A stretch of 64,000 nucleotides of DNA from Roseiarcus sp963783175 (GCA_963783175.1 CAWANG010000007.1:1-64000), one strand, 5' to 3'. Shown: positions 50,623-60,308, counted from the stretch's first letter. Notes: generated by a model from the letters alone, not told the origin. Numbers and translations are program-made.

Positions 50623-51435
50623 TCAGCCGACGCGTTCGATCAGCGCCATCGCGGCGGCCGGATTTCGTTCCTTGAACCCGCTGATCACATAGAGAAAGAC
50701 CTCGCGGCCGGCGTCGTCGGTCTTCGGCGGCGCCATGGTCTCGAGGTCCTGAGGAGAGCCGCCGGCGGCCCAGGTCTTTGCTCGGTTCGCCCAGGAATCG
50801 AGCGCTCGCGTCGAATATCCCCTATTTTCGACCTCGGTCGTTCCCATGATGCGCGCGTAGACGAACGGCGCGGTGACATCCGCTATCTGCGGGTACTCGG
50901 AATCGCCGGCGATCACGACGGCGACGCCATGCTCCCGCGCCAGAGCAACAAACTCGGGCGTTCTGAAACTGTCGTTGCGGACTTCGACGGCGTGGCGGAT
51001 GGCGAGGCCGCCGACCGATTTGGGCAGCAGTTTGAGGAACGCGGCGAAATCGTCGGGGTCGAAGCGCTTCGTGGTCGCAAACTGCCAGTTGACCGGCCCA
51101 AGCTTCGCTTTCAGCTCCGTTACGCCACTCTTGAAGAACCGCTCGATCGAATCGCCTGCTTCGGCAAGGACGCGGCGGTTGGTGGCGAAGCGCGGGCCCT
51201 TGACCGTGAAGACGAAATCGTCCGGCGTCTCGTCGCGCCACTTGGCGAAGCTCTCGGGCTTCTGCGACCCGTAGTACGTGCCGTTGATCTCGATCGAAGT
51301 CAGTTTCTGGCCCGCGTATTCGAGCTCGCGGCGCTGCTGCAAGTCTTTGGGATAGAACGCGCCGCGCCAGGGCTCATAAGTCCAGCCGCCGACGCCGATC
51401 CTGATCTTGCCGCTGGAGCTTCGCTTTGCCGCCAC
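50623..51435 (-). CDS. DUF72 domain-containing protein
   Basis: 270 residues, TIM-barrel-like DUF72 (YecE family): RIGVGGWTYEPWRGAFYPKD, LTSIEINGTYYGSQKPESFA KWRDETPDDFVFTVKGPRFA TNRR, LGPVNWQFATTKRFDPDDFA, GLAIRHAVEVRNDSFRTPEF, FVYARIMGTTEVENRGYSTR. Biochemical function unknown. Thirteen bases behind YbaK in the same direction (its start follows that gene), so probably co-transcribed. Intact. Confidence 0.9.
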   Translation of the reverse strand: MAAKRSSSGKIRIGVGGWTYEPWRGAFYPKDLQQRRELEYAGQKLTSIEINGTYYGSQKPESFAKWRDETPDDFVFTVKGPRFATNRRVLAEAGDSIERFFKSGVTELKAKLGPVNWQFATTKRFDPDDFAAFLKLLPKSVGGLAIRHAVEVRNDSFRTPEFVALAREHGVAVVIAGDSEYPQIADVTAPFVYARIMGTTEVENRGYSTRALDSWANRAKTWAAGGSPQDLETMAPPKTDDAGREVFLYVISGFKERNPAAAMALIERVG

Positions 51436-51447
51436 GTCACAAGCCCC

Positions 51448-51924
51448 CTACTGGCGCGCGACCGCGGCGACGCGTCCGCCCGTCAGTGCGACAAGGTCGG
51501 ACGGCGTCAAGCGAAAGACCGCATTGGGCGTGCCGGCGGCGGCCCAGATCTCGGCGAATGCAGTCAGCAATTCATCGATCACGACGATACCCGGGTTCTT
51601 GTGGCCGACCGGCGGCACGCCGCCGATGGCGAAACCGGTCGCCTCGCGCACGAAGTCGGCATCGGCGCGGGCAATTCCCTCGCCGACCGCCTCCGCGACC
51701 TTCGTCTCGTCGACGCGATTGACGCCGGACACGACGACGAGCACCGGCCGATTGCTGGCCGCGCCGCGGAAGATGAGCGACTTGGCGATCTGCGCGACCG
51801 TGCAGCCGATCGCCGCAGCGGCGTCGGCGGCGGTGCGGGTGGTCGCGTCAAACTCCAGCACCTGAAACTCCTCGCCGAGCGCGGCCTGAACCTTTAGCGC
51901 CGAAGGGCTTGCCGCGGGCTTCAT
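51448..51924 (-). CDS. YbaK/EbsC aminoacyl-tRNA deacylase-like protein
   Basis: 158 residues. YbaK-fold protein that hydrolyses mischarged tRNA (Cys-tRNA-Pro or similar): FQVLEFDATTRTAADAAAAI GCTVAQIAKSLIFRG (with the catalytic-region Lys), VVSGVNRVDETKVAEAVGEG, FAIGGVPPVGHKNPGIVVID with the GxxPxG loop, and NAVFRLTPSDLVALTGG. Normal length. First of two genes with DUF72; the acyl-CoA ligase gene lies upstream with a gap of 73 bases to its stop. Confidence 0.88.
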   Translation of the reverse strand: MKPAASPSALKVQAALGEEFQVLEFDATTRTAADAAAAIGCTVAQIAKSLIFRGAASNRPVLVVVSGVNRVDETKVAEAVGEGIARADADFVREATGFAIGGVPPVGHKNPGIVVIDELLTAFAEIWAAAGTPNAVFRLTPSDLVALTGGRVAAVARQ

Positions 51925-51997
51925 GAGCTGGTTCCGATCCTTGTTCCGCGACGATGGTCCGGTCGTGCAAGCGGCGGATTTTGGCCGGTCCCGTCGG

Positions 51998-53698
51998 TCA
52001 GGCGACGCGGGATTGTGCGTCCGAGGCGCGAAGGTCCTTCTTCGATATCTTGCCGACCGGGGTCTTGGGCAGCGCGTCGCGGATTTCCATCGCGCCGATC
52101 ATCTCATGCTTGCCCAGACGGTCCTTGAGAAAGGCTTTCATTTCCTCGAGGGTGGGCGGCCGCGCGCCGGCCTTCAACGAGATGAATGCCTTCGGGGTCT
52201 CGCCGCGATAGGCGTCGGGGACGCCGATCACGCTCACTTCCTCGACCGACGGGTGCTGGTAGATCGCCTCCTCGATGTTGCGCGGATAGACGTTGAATCC
52301 GCCGCAGAGCAGCATGTCCTTCGTGCGGTCGACGATGTAGACGAAGCCGTCCTCGTCCAAAATGCCGACGTCGCCGGTGCGGAAGAATCCGTCCTTGGTC
52401 ATCAACTCGGCGGTCGCTTTCGGCTGCTTCCAGTAGCCCTTCGTCACGTTGGGGCCCTTGACGCAGATTTCGCCGCGCTCGCCCGGCGCGACCTCGCGCT
52501 CGGGGTTGGCGACGTCGATGAACTTCATCTCGGTGCCGGGATAGGGAACGCCGCAGGAGCCGGGCTTCCTCGGCCCGGCGCGCGGGGTGAAGGTCCCGAT
52601 CGGCGAGGTCTCGGTCATGCCCCAGCCCTCGGTCAATCGGCAGCCGACGACTTTCTCGAACCGGTCCTGCACTGCGACCGGAAGCGGCGCCCCGCCCGAG
52701 GCGCATAGTCGAAGCGACGACCAGTCCATGGATTCGACGCCGGGCAGGCTCAGAATCGCGACATGCATCGTCGGCACGCCCATGTAGACGGTGATCTTCT
52801 TGTCGACGATGTCCTTGGCCGCCGCGGCGGGGTCGAAGCGCGGATGCAGGACGAGCTCCGCCCCGAGCCGGAAGCCGAGCAGCATGACGACGGTCAGCGA
52901 ATAGATATGGAACAGCGGCAGGATGCAGAGAAAGCGCTCCTCGCCCTCGCGGAGCGAGTCCGGGCCGCTGCGGGTCATGATCTCCATGTAGAGCGAGCAG
53001 GCCGCCGTCAGATTGGCGTGGGTCAGCATCGCGCCCTTGGGCGTGCCGGTCGTGCCGCCGGTATATTGGATGACCGCCAGCGCGTCCGTGAGGTCGCCGA
53101 GCGGATGGGCGTGATAGCGCCCGCCGTTGTCGATCAAGTCGCGGAACGCAACGCGACGATCGTCGTGCTTGATCCCGGCCAACATTCCGGCCGCCGTCAT
53201 CTGCGCCTTGACCGGACCCGGAGCAGCGGTCATCTCGGCGAACTCGCCGACAACGAGCGTCCTGAGACGGGTCGAAGCGAGAAGCTTCTCGGCTTGAGGA
53301 TAGAGCGCGGCGAGGTCGAGGCTGACAAGGATGTCGGTCTCGCTGTCGTTGATCTTGAACTGAAGCGTTGAAAGCGCGTCCAAGGGCGAATAATTGACGA
53401 CCGTGCCGCCGGCTTTCAGCACGCCGAAGAAGGCGATGATGTAATGGGGCGTGTTGGGCATGAAGAGGCCGACGTGCACGCCGGGGCCGACGCCGAGCTT
53501 CTGGAATCCGGCTGCGGCGCGGTTCGCCAGCGCCTCCAGTTCCGCGTAGGACGTCCGCTTGCCCATGAATTCGAGCGCAGTCTTGCGGCCGAACCGCTCG
53601 GCGGCCTTGTCGAGCACGCTTTGCACCGGAGAAAGGTCGAGCGGGGCGTTCTGGCGCACCTCCGGCGGATAGGACTTCACCCAGGGTTGAACCGTCAT
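51998..53698 (-). CDS. Long-chain acyl-CoA ligase (FadD-like)
   Basis: 566 residues, AMP-forming ligase with standard motifs: LAVIQYTGGTTGTPKGAMLT (P-loop), LCILPLFHIYSLTVVMLLGF, CRLTEGWGMTETSPIGTFTP, FFRTGDVGILDEDGFVYIVD, RTKDMLLCGGFNVYPRNIEE and LPKTPVGKISKKDLR with the catalytic C-terminal Lys. The FxPLFH-like linker and medium/long-chain type sequence fit fatty-acid activation for beta-oxidation. GAGGAGAGAGG before ATG 53698. Intact. Confidence 0.92.
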   Translation of the reverse strand: MTVQPWVKSYPPEVRQNAPLDLSPVQSVLDKAAERFGRKTALEFMGKRTSYAELEALANRAAAGFQKLGVGPGVHVGLFMPNTPHYIIAFFGVLKAGGTVVNYSPLDALSTLQFKINDSETDILVSLDLAALYPQAEKLLASTRLRTLVVGEFAEMTAAPGPVKAQMTAAGMLAGIKHDDRRVAFRDLIDNGGRYHAHPLGDLTDALAVIQYTGGTTGTPKGAMLTHANLTAACSLYMEIMTRSGPDSLREGEERFLCILPLFHIYSLTVVMLLGFRLGAELVLHPRFDPAAAAKDIVDKKITVYMGVPTMHVAILSLPGVESMDWSSLRLCASGGAPLPVAVQDRFEKVVGCRLTEGWGMTETSPIGTFTPRAGPRKPGSCGVPYPGTEMKFIDVANPEREVAPGERGEICVKGPNVTKGYWKQPKATAELMTKDGFFRTGDVGILDEDGFVYIVDRTKDMLLCGGFNVYPRNIEEAIYQHPSVEEVSVIGVPDAYRGETPKAFISLKAGARPPTLEEMKAFLKDRLGKHEMIGAMEIRDALPKTPVGKISKKDLRASDAQSRVA

Positions 53699-53967
53699 CG
53701 CCTCTCTCCTCGCGCTCCTCGCCCGCGTTTAGTCGCCCGGCGAGGTTGACCGCCAGCGCTTTGCCCCTGAGTTGCCGCGTTCTCGGCCAACCGTCAAGCG
53801 CGGCGGGCCCATCGGTGTTCCGGTTTACGGAAAAGTGATTTCGCGTGATTTGCGCTTGGAGCGTGCAAGGCGCCCGCCTTGATTGCGCCTTAGGGCCGAG
53901 CGTTGCAGGATGGGCCAAAGCAGGAGCGACGCGCCGCGGCGCTCCAACTTCAGCAAGGGTTTCGGAA

Positions 53968-54681
53968 ATGGCCGATGGGACGAGGCTTCCGGTGTGCGCG
54001 GTCGTCGGCGTCGGGCCAGGGAATGGGGAGGCGTTCGCGCGGCGCTTCGCCGCCGATGGCTACGCCGTTGCGCTGATGGCGCGGCGCGCCGAGCTCACCG
54101 CCAAGCTCGCCGCCGAGCTCACGCACGGCAAAGCCTATCCCTGCGACGTCGCCGACGAGGCCTCGGTCGAGGCGGCGTTCGCCGGGATGCGGGCCGATCT
54201 CGGCGACGCCGACGTTCTCATCTTCAACGCCGGCTCGGGCGTCTGGGGCAATATCGAGGAGGTCAAGGCGGAGGATCTCGAGCGCGCGTGGCGCGTCAAT
54301 GCGCTTGGCCTTGTTCTTGCCGCCCGGCAGGCGATCCCGGCGATGCGTCGGAAAGGCGAGGGGGCGATCATGGTCGTCGGCGCGACCGCCTCGCGCCGCG
54401 GCGCGGCCGGCGCGGCGGCGTTCGCGCAAGGCAAGATGGCGCAGCGGGCGCTCGCCGAATCGATGGCCCGCCATCTCTGGCCGGCTGGAATCCATGTCGC
54501 GCTCATCGTCGTCGACGGTGTGGTCGGCGGGCCGGTGACGCGCTCGCGGTTCACCGACCGGTCCGATGAGTTCTTCATCGATCCGGGCGGCGTCGCCGCG
54601 ATCGCAGCCGGTTTGGTGAGGCAGGAGCGCTCCGCCTGGAGCTTCGAGGTCGAAGCGCGGCCGTTCAAGGAGAAGTGGTGA
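53968..54681 (+). CDS. SDR-family protein with Phe in place of the catalytic Tyr
   Basis: 237 residues. Rossmann part: VCAVVGVGPGNGEAFARRFA (GxGxGNG), CDVADEASVEAAFAGMRADL, VLIFNAGSGVWGNIEEVKAE (NAG), VVGATASRRGAAGAAAFAQG KMAQRALAESMARHLWPAGI. In place of the Tyr-x-x-x-Lys catalytic motif the sequence has Phe-Ala-Gln-Gly-Lys, so normal SDR catalysis is doubtful. The end (RSAWSFEVEARPFKEKW) is typical of a subgroup of alphaproteobacterial SDR-like proteins sharing this change. ATG 53968; the frame is open to 53845. Stands alone, divergent from the ligase. Confidence 0.85.
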   Translation: MADGTRLPVCAVVGVGPGNGEAFARRFAADGYAVALMARRAELTAKLAAELTHGKAYPCDVADEASVEAAFAGMRADLGDADVLIFNAGSGVWGNIEEVKAEDLERAWRVNALGLVLAARQAIPAMRRKGEGAIMVVGATASRRGAAGAAAFAQGKMAQRALAESMARHLWPAGIHVALIVVDGVVGGPVTRSRFTDRSDEFFIDPGGVAAIAAGLVRQERSAWSFEVEARPFKEKW

Positions 54682-54893
54682 GGGCGCGGGCCGGGAGACG
54701 CCGCGCGCATTGGCAACTCAAACGACCCTTGGCGGGCGTCCTTGCGGCAGCCATTTCGTCTTGAAGGCGCAGAACGGCGACGCCGGCGAATCCCGCGCTC
54801 AGTAGCCCTGAGGCCGCCGCCAGGCGCCGGAAAGGAGACAAGAGGGGGAATGCGCTTGAGACGGCTGGCGCAATAGCTTGGTTTTGCTTGGGG

Positions 54894-55592
54894 CTATTTG
54901 GCCGCCCCGAGGAGCGCCGGCAGTTCGGCCAGCGTCCGGATCTCGAAGTCGGGATCGCCCGGCAGCCGCTCGGCGCGCTGGCCGTAGCGGTTGCACCACA
55001 CGACCCGCATGCCGAAGTCTGAGGCTGCGTACGCATCCCAGGCGTTGGACGACTGGAACGCAATCGCGTGGGCTGGCAAGGCAAGCGCGTCGAGCGCGTA
55101 TTGGTAGACCGTGGGATGGGTCTTGAACGCGCGAACCGAGTCGGCCGACAGAACGGCGTCGAACATTGGCTCGAGCCCAGATCGGCGGACCAGCGCGGCC
55201 AGCATCGCCGGCGAGCCATTGGAGAGAATCGCGGTCTTGAATCCCGCTTTGCGCAGCGCCTCGAGGACGGAGGGAACCTCCGGGAACGGCTCGAGGCCGA
55301 GATAGAGCTCCATCAGCCGTTCCCGTAAGCGCGGGCTGGCAAGCTCAAGGCTTTCAAGCGCGAAATCGAGCGCCTCGCCGGTCACTTGCCAGAAATCGGC
55401 GTAGCGGTTCTCGAGCGTGCGCAGCCACGTGTATTGAATCTGTTTGTCGCGCCAGAGCGCGGTCAGCGCCGCGCGCCGTTCGGCCGGAACATCCGCGCAG
55501 CGCGCCGCGGCGGAAGCGAAGTCGAACAGCGTGCCGTAGGCGTCAAACATGCAGACGCTGACGCCTTGCAGGGGTCTGCGCGGCTCGGTCAA
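54894..55592 (-). CDS. Haloacid dehalogenase, type II
   Basis: 232 residues, HAD superfamily: CMFDAYGTLFDFASAAARCA with nucleophile Asp (FDAYGT), QYTWLRTLENRYADFWQVTG cap segment, KTAILSNGSPAMLAALVRRS (SNGSP), KTHPTVYQYALDALALPAHA and FQSSNAWDAYAASDFGMRVV WCNRYGQ, all characteristic of L-2-haloacid dehalogenases (the SSN-W-D and WxNR motifs). Releases halide from 2-haloalkanoic acids such as chloroacetate. Intact. Confidence 0.92.
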   Translation of the reverse strand: MTEPRRPLQGVSVCMFDAYGTLFDFASAAARCADVPAERRAALTALWRDKQIQYTWLRTLENRYADFWQVTGEALDFALESLELASPRLRERLMELYLGLEPFPEVPSVLEALRKAGFKTAILSNGSPAMLAALVRRSGLEPMFDAVLSADSVRAFKTHPTVYQYALDALALPAHAIAFQSSNAWDAYAASDFGMRVVWCNRYGQRAERLPGDPDFEIRTLAELPALLGAAK

Positions 55593-55625
55593 GACGGTCG
55601 CCTCCGGAACGTTCGGACGAAAAGC

Positions 55626-55993
55626 CTACCGGCTGCAGTGCGTGGCGGATTTGTTGGTGATCTTCCACACCCCGTTGATCCTGAGCAGATTGTGGAAGTC
55701 GATCCACCCGCCGGACTTTTCCGAATCGAAGCTGAGCTGGACAGCGGCGGCGTCTCCGACTTGAGCGACTGACATGGACCGGCCCACGACATCCCAACTG
55801 GGCGGCTTCGCCCAGTTCCAAAGCTCTTGGAGATCGGATTCTTGTAAAGGGAGCCGTCGGCGTTGATATAGAACATCCAAGCGTCTTCGTGAAAAGCCTC
55901 CTTGAACTTGCCGACATCGTTGTCGTTGAAGCCATCGATGTAAAGCTGCACGACGCGAACGATCGCGTCGTAGTCGTCTGTTCTTGCGGTCAC
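55626..55993 (-). pseudogene. NTF2-like (lumazine-binding/SnoaL type) protein, frameshifted
   Basis: From GTG 55993: TARTDDYDAIVRVVQLYIDG FNDNDVGKFKEAFHEDAWMF YINADGSLYKNPIS. Near 55840 the coding frame changes and continues with ELWNWAKPPSWDVVGRSMSV AQVGDAAAVQLSFDSEKSGG WIDFHNLLRINGVWKITNKS to the stop at 55626. Joined it is a full NTF2-like protein of about 122 residues; such proteins bind or isomerise small molecules, and this type has no known function. Lies 33 bases upstream of the haloacid dehalogenase start, in the same direction. Confidence 0.7.
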
Positions 55994-56060
55994 GGCGGCC
56001 TCCCTTTTGGATCGGTAGTCTTCGGGATGGGCCTTCTGATCCTGCCCGGCCCGCCCGGGG

Positions 56061-57856
56061 TCACCCAGTCTCCTGAGCCTGCGCGAGCTGGCCTTCCAGG
56101 GCCGCGACGCGCTTGCGCAGGTTGTCGCACTCGATCTGGGCATAGGCGATTCCCGCGTCGTGGGCGAGGCCGCCGAGGATGTGGCGCTCGCTGCCGTCGA
56201 GGTCGGTCCCGGCCTCGTGGCCGCTATAGAGGATCACCGCATAGCAGCGCCGCGGATTGCCGACCGGCACGGCGAGAATCGGGCGCGCGACGTCATGGGG
56301 AACCCGGATATGGGAGGCGCGGGCGGCGTCGGTGGTGTCGATCCGGTAGGGCTTCCTCTCGAACCGCCCGGCCAGGATCGGGTCGTCCGGCGAGAGCGTG
56401 TCGGCCTCGTCGGCGTCCCATCCGGCGCTGGCGCGCCGGCGGTAGACGCCGTCCTGGTCGCGAAACAACGCCGCCGACGCCAGACCCAGCGAACGCGTAG
56501 GCTCGTTCACCAGGAGGCGCTCGACTTCGGCGAGGCTGCCGGCATGGAGGATGGTTTCGCCCACCGTGGCGAGATGGCGCTCGGCGCGGATGAAGTCGCG
56601 GTCGAACAGCCGGTTTGCGAGCTCGGTCGCAAACTCGTGTGCGCGCGCGATCAGGTAGACGAGGCCGGAGGCCACTGCCACCCAGGCCCAGTAGGGCATG
56701 TGGATATACTCGTCGATCGTCTCGATCTGCTTGTGGAGGAAGAGGACCGGAACGCTGAGCAGGAGGCCGAACGCGGTCGCGCGCCTGAGCGGGATCCATA
56801 CGTTGACCACCGTCGGCCGCCGCACCGCCTCGACGACGAACAGGCACAGGACGCCGTTGACGAGGTAGAGGGCGCCCGCGACTTCCTCCGACGTGAGACC
56901 CGCCATCGAGCCAGTCGAAAACAGCGAGGTCTCCTGAGACAGCTCAGCGAGCAGGTAGGCCGGCAGGCCGATCAGGCATCCCCAGATGACCCAGCGGATG
57001 CGCTGATAGTCGCGCGGCGAGAGATCGCGGCGGCGACCGAGCAGGATCGCGACTGCCGCGACGCTGACCGCAAAGCCGACGAGGAGCGAGCTTCGCGCCC
57101 AGATTTCGGCGGGATAGCCAAACACGCTTCCCATGCCCGCGAGCGCGACCACCAGGAACACGATCGAAAATCGCCGGCAGCGCGCGCTCGACTTGCGCCA
57201 CCGGCCTTCGGCGTGGTCGAGGGGGGCCCTCAGCGCAAAGAGCAGGAGCCCGGTATAGGCGGCGGCCTGCATAACCTGCGAAATGGCGTCTTGCGCCAGG
57301 AGCGCCTGCGGCCAAAGCTGAAGCCAGGCCCAGAACTGGAAACGCCTGGCCGGGATTGAATTGAATCACATAGATGAAGAAGCCCCAGGTCATGACCCCG
57401 GGACGCGTCCACACCAGCCATGCCGCGCCAAGCACCACCAGGATGCCGGCGATCGTGTCGAGCGCCACGATCACCTCGAACAGACGATTGTCGGGGCGCG
57501 GCTCCGCAACCACCGTGACTTCGCGCGCCGGGCGCTCGCCCGTCGCGGCGAGGATGAGCCTCGCTTCGCGGTCCGGCACGACGTAGTTCACCCCGCCAAA
57601 TTGCGACAGAGTGCTGGCGCATAGGTCGGTATCGACCGGGATGCAGCGCATCGCGACAAGATCGAGCCTGATCCCCGACGCGAATGCCCGCCCGCCACGC
57701 GGGCGAATTCCTGCTCGCTCCGCGAACGGGCCCTGGACGTCGTAAATCAGCCCGTCGCCATTGGTCGCCATACCGAACGAACCCAGCGGGCTGAACCACG
57801 CGCAGGAAGTCGGGAGCGATCATCGCCAGCGCGTAGATCGTCAGAAGCACAAGCAC
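56061..57856 (-). pseudogene. Polytopic membrane protein with C-terminal GAF-like region, several frameshifts
   Basis: The C-terminal 400 codons (57272-56061) are intact: helices (FSIVFLVVALAGMGSVFGYP, ARSSLLVGFAVSVAAVAILL, DYQRIRWVIWGCLIGLPAYL), EAVRRPTVVNVWIPLRRATA FGLLLSVPVLFLHK, then a soluble GAF-like part (RLFDRDFIRAERHLATVGET, SLGLASAALFRDQDGVYRRR ASAGWD, RPILAVPVGNPRRCYAVILY SGHEAGTDLDGSERHILGGL) and a coiled end. The N-terminal part (VLVLLTIYALAMIAPDFLRV, TNGDGLIYDVQGPFAER, SPAWRAGIRVGD, RLDLVAMRCIPVDTDLCAST LS, MTWGFFIYVIQFNPGQAF, QFWAWLQLWPQALLAQDAIS QVMQ) needs about four frame changes between 57790 and 57330. A known but unnamed family of about 600 residues. Confidence 0.65.
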
Positions 57857-57956
57857 GACGCGGCCGAACAGGCTCGCGCCGTTCCGGTCAGCCGTCAGCC
57901 GGTCCTCCGCGGGTAAGACGATGGGCCTCCTTCAGCCGTCAAATCGGCCGCGGAAG

Positions 57957-58496
57957 CTAGCCGCGGCGAAGGTCTTTGTACATAAGCCGGGTCGCGTCGT
58001 AGCGGTCCTCGAAGGCGTCGCGCGCGTAATGCGGGATAGTCCCGCCGAGGCTATAGCCGAGCGAGCGGTAGAGAGCCTCGGCCGCATCGCCGGCAGTGTC
58101 GAGCGTGAGGAGCCAGCGGCCCTCCTTGGCCGCCCGCCGCTCGATCTCCCCCATCAGGGCGCGGCCCACGCCGGCGCGGCGAAAGGCCGGGTCGACAAGG
58201 ACCTTGGAGACCTCGGCGTGATGGCGCTTGCTCGGCATCGAATCGAGATCGAGCTGCGCCGTTCCGGCGACTTCGCCGCCGAGCGTCGCGATCAGCAAGA
58301 GCTTGGCGCCCGCGGCGTGCGAAGGGGCGACCCGGTCGAGCCAATAGGCGCGCGCCTGAGCCAGGCTGAACGGCGCGATGAAGCCGACGCTTGCGCCCTC
58401 GTGGACGCAGGCGCGCAGGATGTCCGCGAGCCGGTCCAGGGTTTGCGCGAACGAGGCGGGATCGAGCGCGGCGACGGTTATGGATTGGACTTCCAT
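57957..58496 (-). CDS. GNAT family N-acetyltransferase
   Basis: 179 residues from ATG 58496. GNAT fold: CVHEGASVGFIAPFSLAQAR AYWLDRV, LLIATLGGEVAGTAQLDLDS MPSKRHHAEVSKVLVDPAFR RAGVGRALMGEIERRA (acetyl-CoA loop RRAGVGRA), LLTLDTAGDAAEALYRSLGY. It begins 5 bases after the stop of the XRE-cupin gene, so the two form an operon; GNAT genes are regularly paired with this regulator type. Acceptor unknown. Confidence 0.9.
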   Translation of the reverse strand: MEVQSITVAALDPASFAQTLDRLADILRACVHEGASVGFIAPFSLAQARAYWLDRVAPSHAAGAKLLLIATLGGEVAGTAQLDLDSMPSKRHHAEVSKVLVDPAFRRAGVGRALMGEIERRAAKEGRWLLTLDTAGDAAEALYRSLGYSLGGTIPHYARDAFEDRYDATRLMYKDLRRG

Positions 58497-58501
58497 GGCG
58501 C

Positions 58502-59074
58502 TCACCTGAGCACGAGTATGTAGCGCGCCGGGCGGCGCCCGACGGCGCGGAAGCGGCTTGCGCCCATCAGCTTGTAGCGGAGGCAGTCGCCGGCGCTGAG
58601 GTGATGGACGTTTCCCTCGATCGCGAGTTCGAGCGCTCCCTCCTCGAGATAGAGATGATGCTCGAGGCCCAGGCGCGGCGGCAGCGGATAGTCGATGCTC
58701 GCGCCCGCCGGCAGTTCGCAGCGCAGCACCTCGCAATCGAAGTCGAGCGAGGGCGGCGAGACCGAGCGGCGGCGAAAGCCGGTCGCGGGATCGACCCACT
58801 CCGGTTGGTCGGCGCGGGCGACGAGCGCCGGCGGTTCGGCCTCGATGTCGGCGAGGAGGCGCGAGACTGTCGAGCCATGCGCCCCGGCGAGCCGCCCGAG
58901 CACCGACGCCGTCGGGCTGACGTCGCCGTTTTCGATCCGAGACAGCGTGGCGCGGCTGACCCGGCTCCGCGCGGCAAGCTCGTCGAGCGACCAGCGCCGC
59001 TCGCGCCGCATTGCGCGCAGACGCTCGGCGAGGCGCAGGTCGCCGGCGTCGCGGGGCGGAGCCTCGGTTTCCAT
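58502..59074 (-). CDS. XRE-family regulator with C-terminal cupin domain
   Basis: 190 residues from ATG 59074. HTH_3 domain about 15-70 (LAERLRAMRRERRWSLDELA ARSRVSRATLSRIENGDVSP TASVLGRLAGAHG) and cupin_2 domain about 115-188 (LRCELPAGASIDYPLPPRLG LEHHLYLEEGALELAIEGNV HHLSAGDCLRYKLMG). Likely senses a small ligand through the cupin and controls its own operon with the GNAT gene 5 bases behind. Longer upstream frames lack similarity. Confidence 0.92.
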   Translation of the reverse strand: METEAPPRDAGDLRLAERLRAMRRERRWSLDELAARSRVSRATLSRIENGDVSPTASVLGRLAGAHGSTVSRLLADIEAEPPALVARADQPEWVDPATGFRRRSVSPPSLDFDCEVLRCELPAGASIDYPLPPRLGLEHHLYLEEGALELAIEGNVHHLSAGDCLRYKLMGASRFRAVGRRPARYILVLR

Positions 59075-59204
59075 ATATGGGAAAATACTCTCATAAACGA
59101 GAGCGTCAAGGCGCAGGCGATGCATAACGTTTGCAGAAGCGATCCGATTGCCGGCGGCGCCCTTCTCTTGCACATTGCTGCGTCTTCGGGAACCGGATGG
59201 ATCG

Positions 59205-60308
59205 ATGTCGGCGCCGCACCATGACTCCATCCCGATCTGGGCCTGGGTCGTCCCGCTTTTCGCAAGCGGACTCCTCGCGCTGAAATTTGCCCATCTCGTC
59301 CCGGCCGATGCGGCATATGTCCTCGTTCTTGCAGGCGTCCTGCTCGGCGGCACGGTGTTCGCCGCCGTTCATCACGCGGAGGTGTTGGCGCTCAAGCTCG
59401 GCGAGCCGTTCGGCTCGATCCTGCTCGCGGTCGCGGTGACGGTGATCGAGGCCGCGCTCATTGTTTCGATCATGCTGTCCGGGGCCGCGGGCGCCGATGT
59501 GGTTGCACGCGACACGGTATTCGCGGCGGTGATGATCGTGCTCAACGGCGTCGTCGGCCTCTGCCTGGTCCTGGGGGCAGGGCGGCATTTCGAGCAGACC
59601 TTCCAGCTGCAGGGCGCGTCCTCTCTGCTCGCCGTACTCGGGACGCTGGCGACGCTGGCGCTGATCCTGCCGAACTTCACCCAGACCGCGACCGGCGGGT
59701 CCTATTCGATCCTGCAGCTCGAGGGCATCGGCTTCATGTCCCTGGTTCTATGGGCCGTGTTTGTGTTCGTCCAGACTGTCAAGCATCGCGACTATTTCCT
59801 CGATGAGTCCGACGACGCTGCGCCCGTCGAAATCCCGCCTGAGATTCCAAGCACCGCGACCGCGTTCTTGAGCCTCGCGCTGTTGCTGATGTCGCTTGCT
59901 GCCGTCGTGCTGCTCGCCAAGACGCTGTCCTACCCGGTCGACAAGGCCATCGCGGCGGCTGGGCTGCCGAAGGCTTTTGTCGGCGTAGTCATCGCCGCCA
60001 TCGTGCTCATGCCCGAAGGACTCGCCGCCGCGAAGTCGGCTCTGGTCAACCGGCTGCAGAACAGCATCAATCTCGCGCTCGGTTCGGCCATCGCGAGCAT
60101 CGGCCTCACGATCCCGACCGTCGCGATCGTCTCGCTCGCGTTCGACCAGCAGATCACGCTCGGCGTTTCAACGACGAACATGACGCTCCTCGTTTTGACG
60201 CTCTATATCAGCGCGCTGACTTTCGGGACCGGCCGCACCACCGTGCTGCAGGGCGCAGTGCATCTGGTGATCTTCGCCGCGTTCATGCTGGTTTCAGCCG
60301 TACCGTAG
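59205..60308 (+). CDS. Calcium/sodium:proton antiporter (Cax, ChaA-like, y4hA type)
   Basis: 367 residues, about 11 membrane helices. Two inverted repeats characteristic of the CaCA superfamily: EPFGSILLAVAVTVIEAALI VSIMLSG (alpha-1, with the conserved Glu) and AIVLMPEGLAAAKSALVNRL QNSINLALGSAIASIGLTIP (alpha-2, with PEG). Exports Ca2+ or Na+ in exchange for H+ across the inner membrane. ATG 59205 (MSAPHHDSIPIWAWVVPLFA) is the family start; frame open to 59148. Divergent from the XRE gene. Confidence 0.9.
   Translation: MSAPHHDSIPIWAWVVPLFASGLLALKFAHLVPADAAYVLVLAGVLLGGTVFAAVHHAEVLALKLGEPFGSILLAVAVTVIEAALIVSIMLSGAAGADVVARDTVFAAVMIVLNGVVGLCLVLGAGRHFEQTFQLQGASSLLAVLGTLATLALILPNFTQTATGGSYSILQLEGIGFMSLVLWAVFVFVQTVKHRDYFLDESDDAAPVEIPPEIPSTATAFLSLALLLMSLAAVVLLAKTLSYPVDKAIAAAGLPKAFVGVVIAAIVLMPEGLAAAKSALVNRLQNSINLALGSAIASIGLTIPTVAIVSLAFDQQITLGVSTTNMTLLVLTLYISALTFGTGRTTVLQGAVHLVIFAAFMLVSAVP

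Noticed and set aside
52104..53918. 604-codon minus-strand frame overlapping the acyl-CoA ligase
   Set aside because: Shifted copy of the ligase frame with Arg-rich composition.
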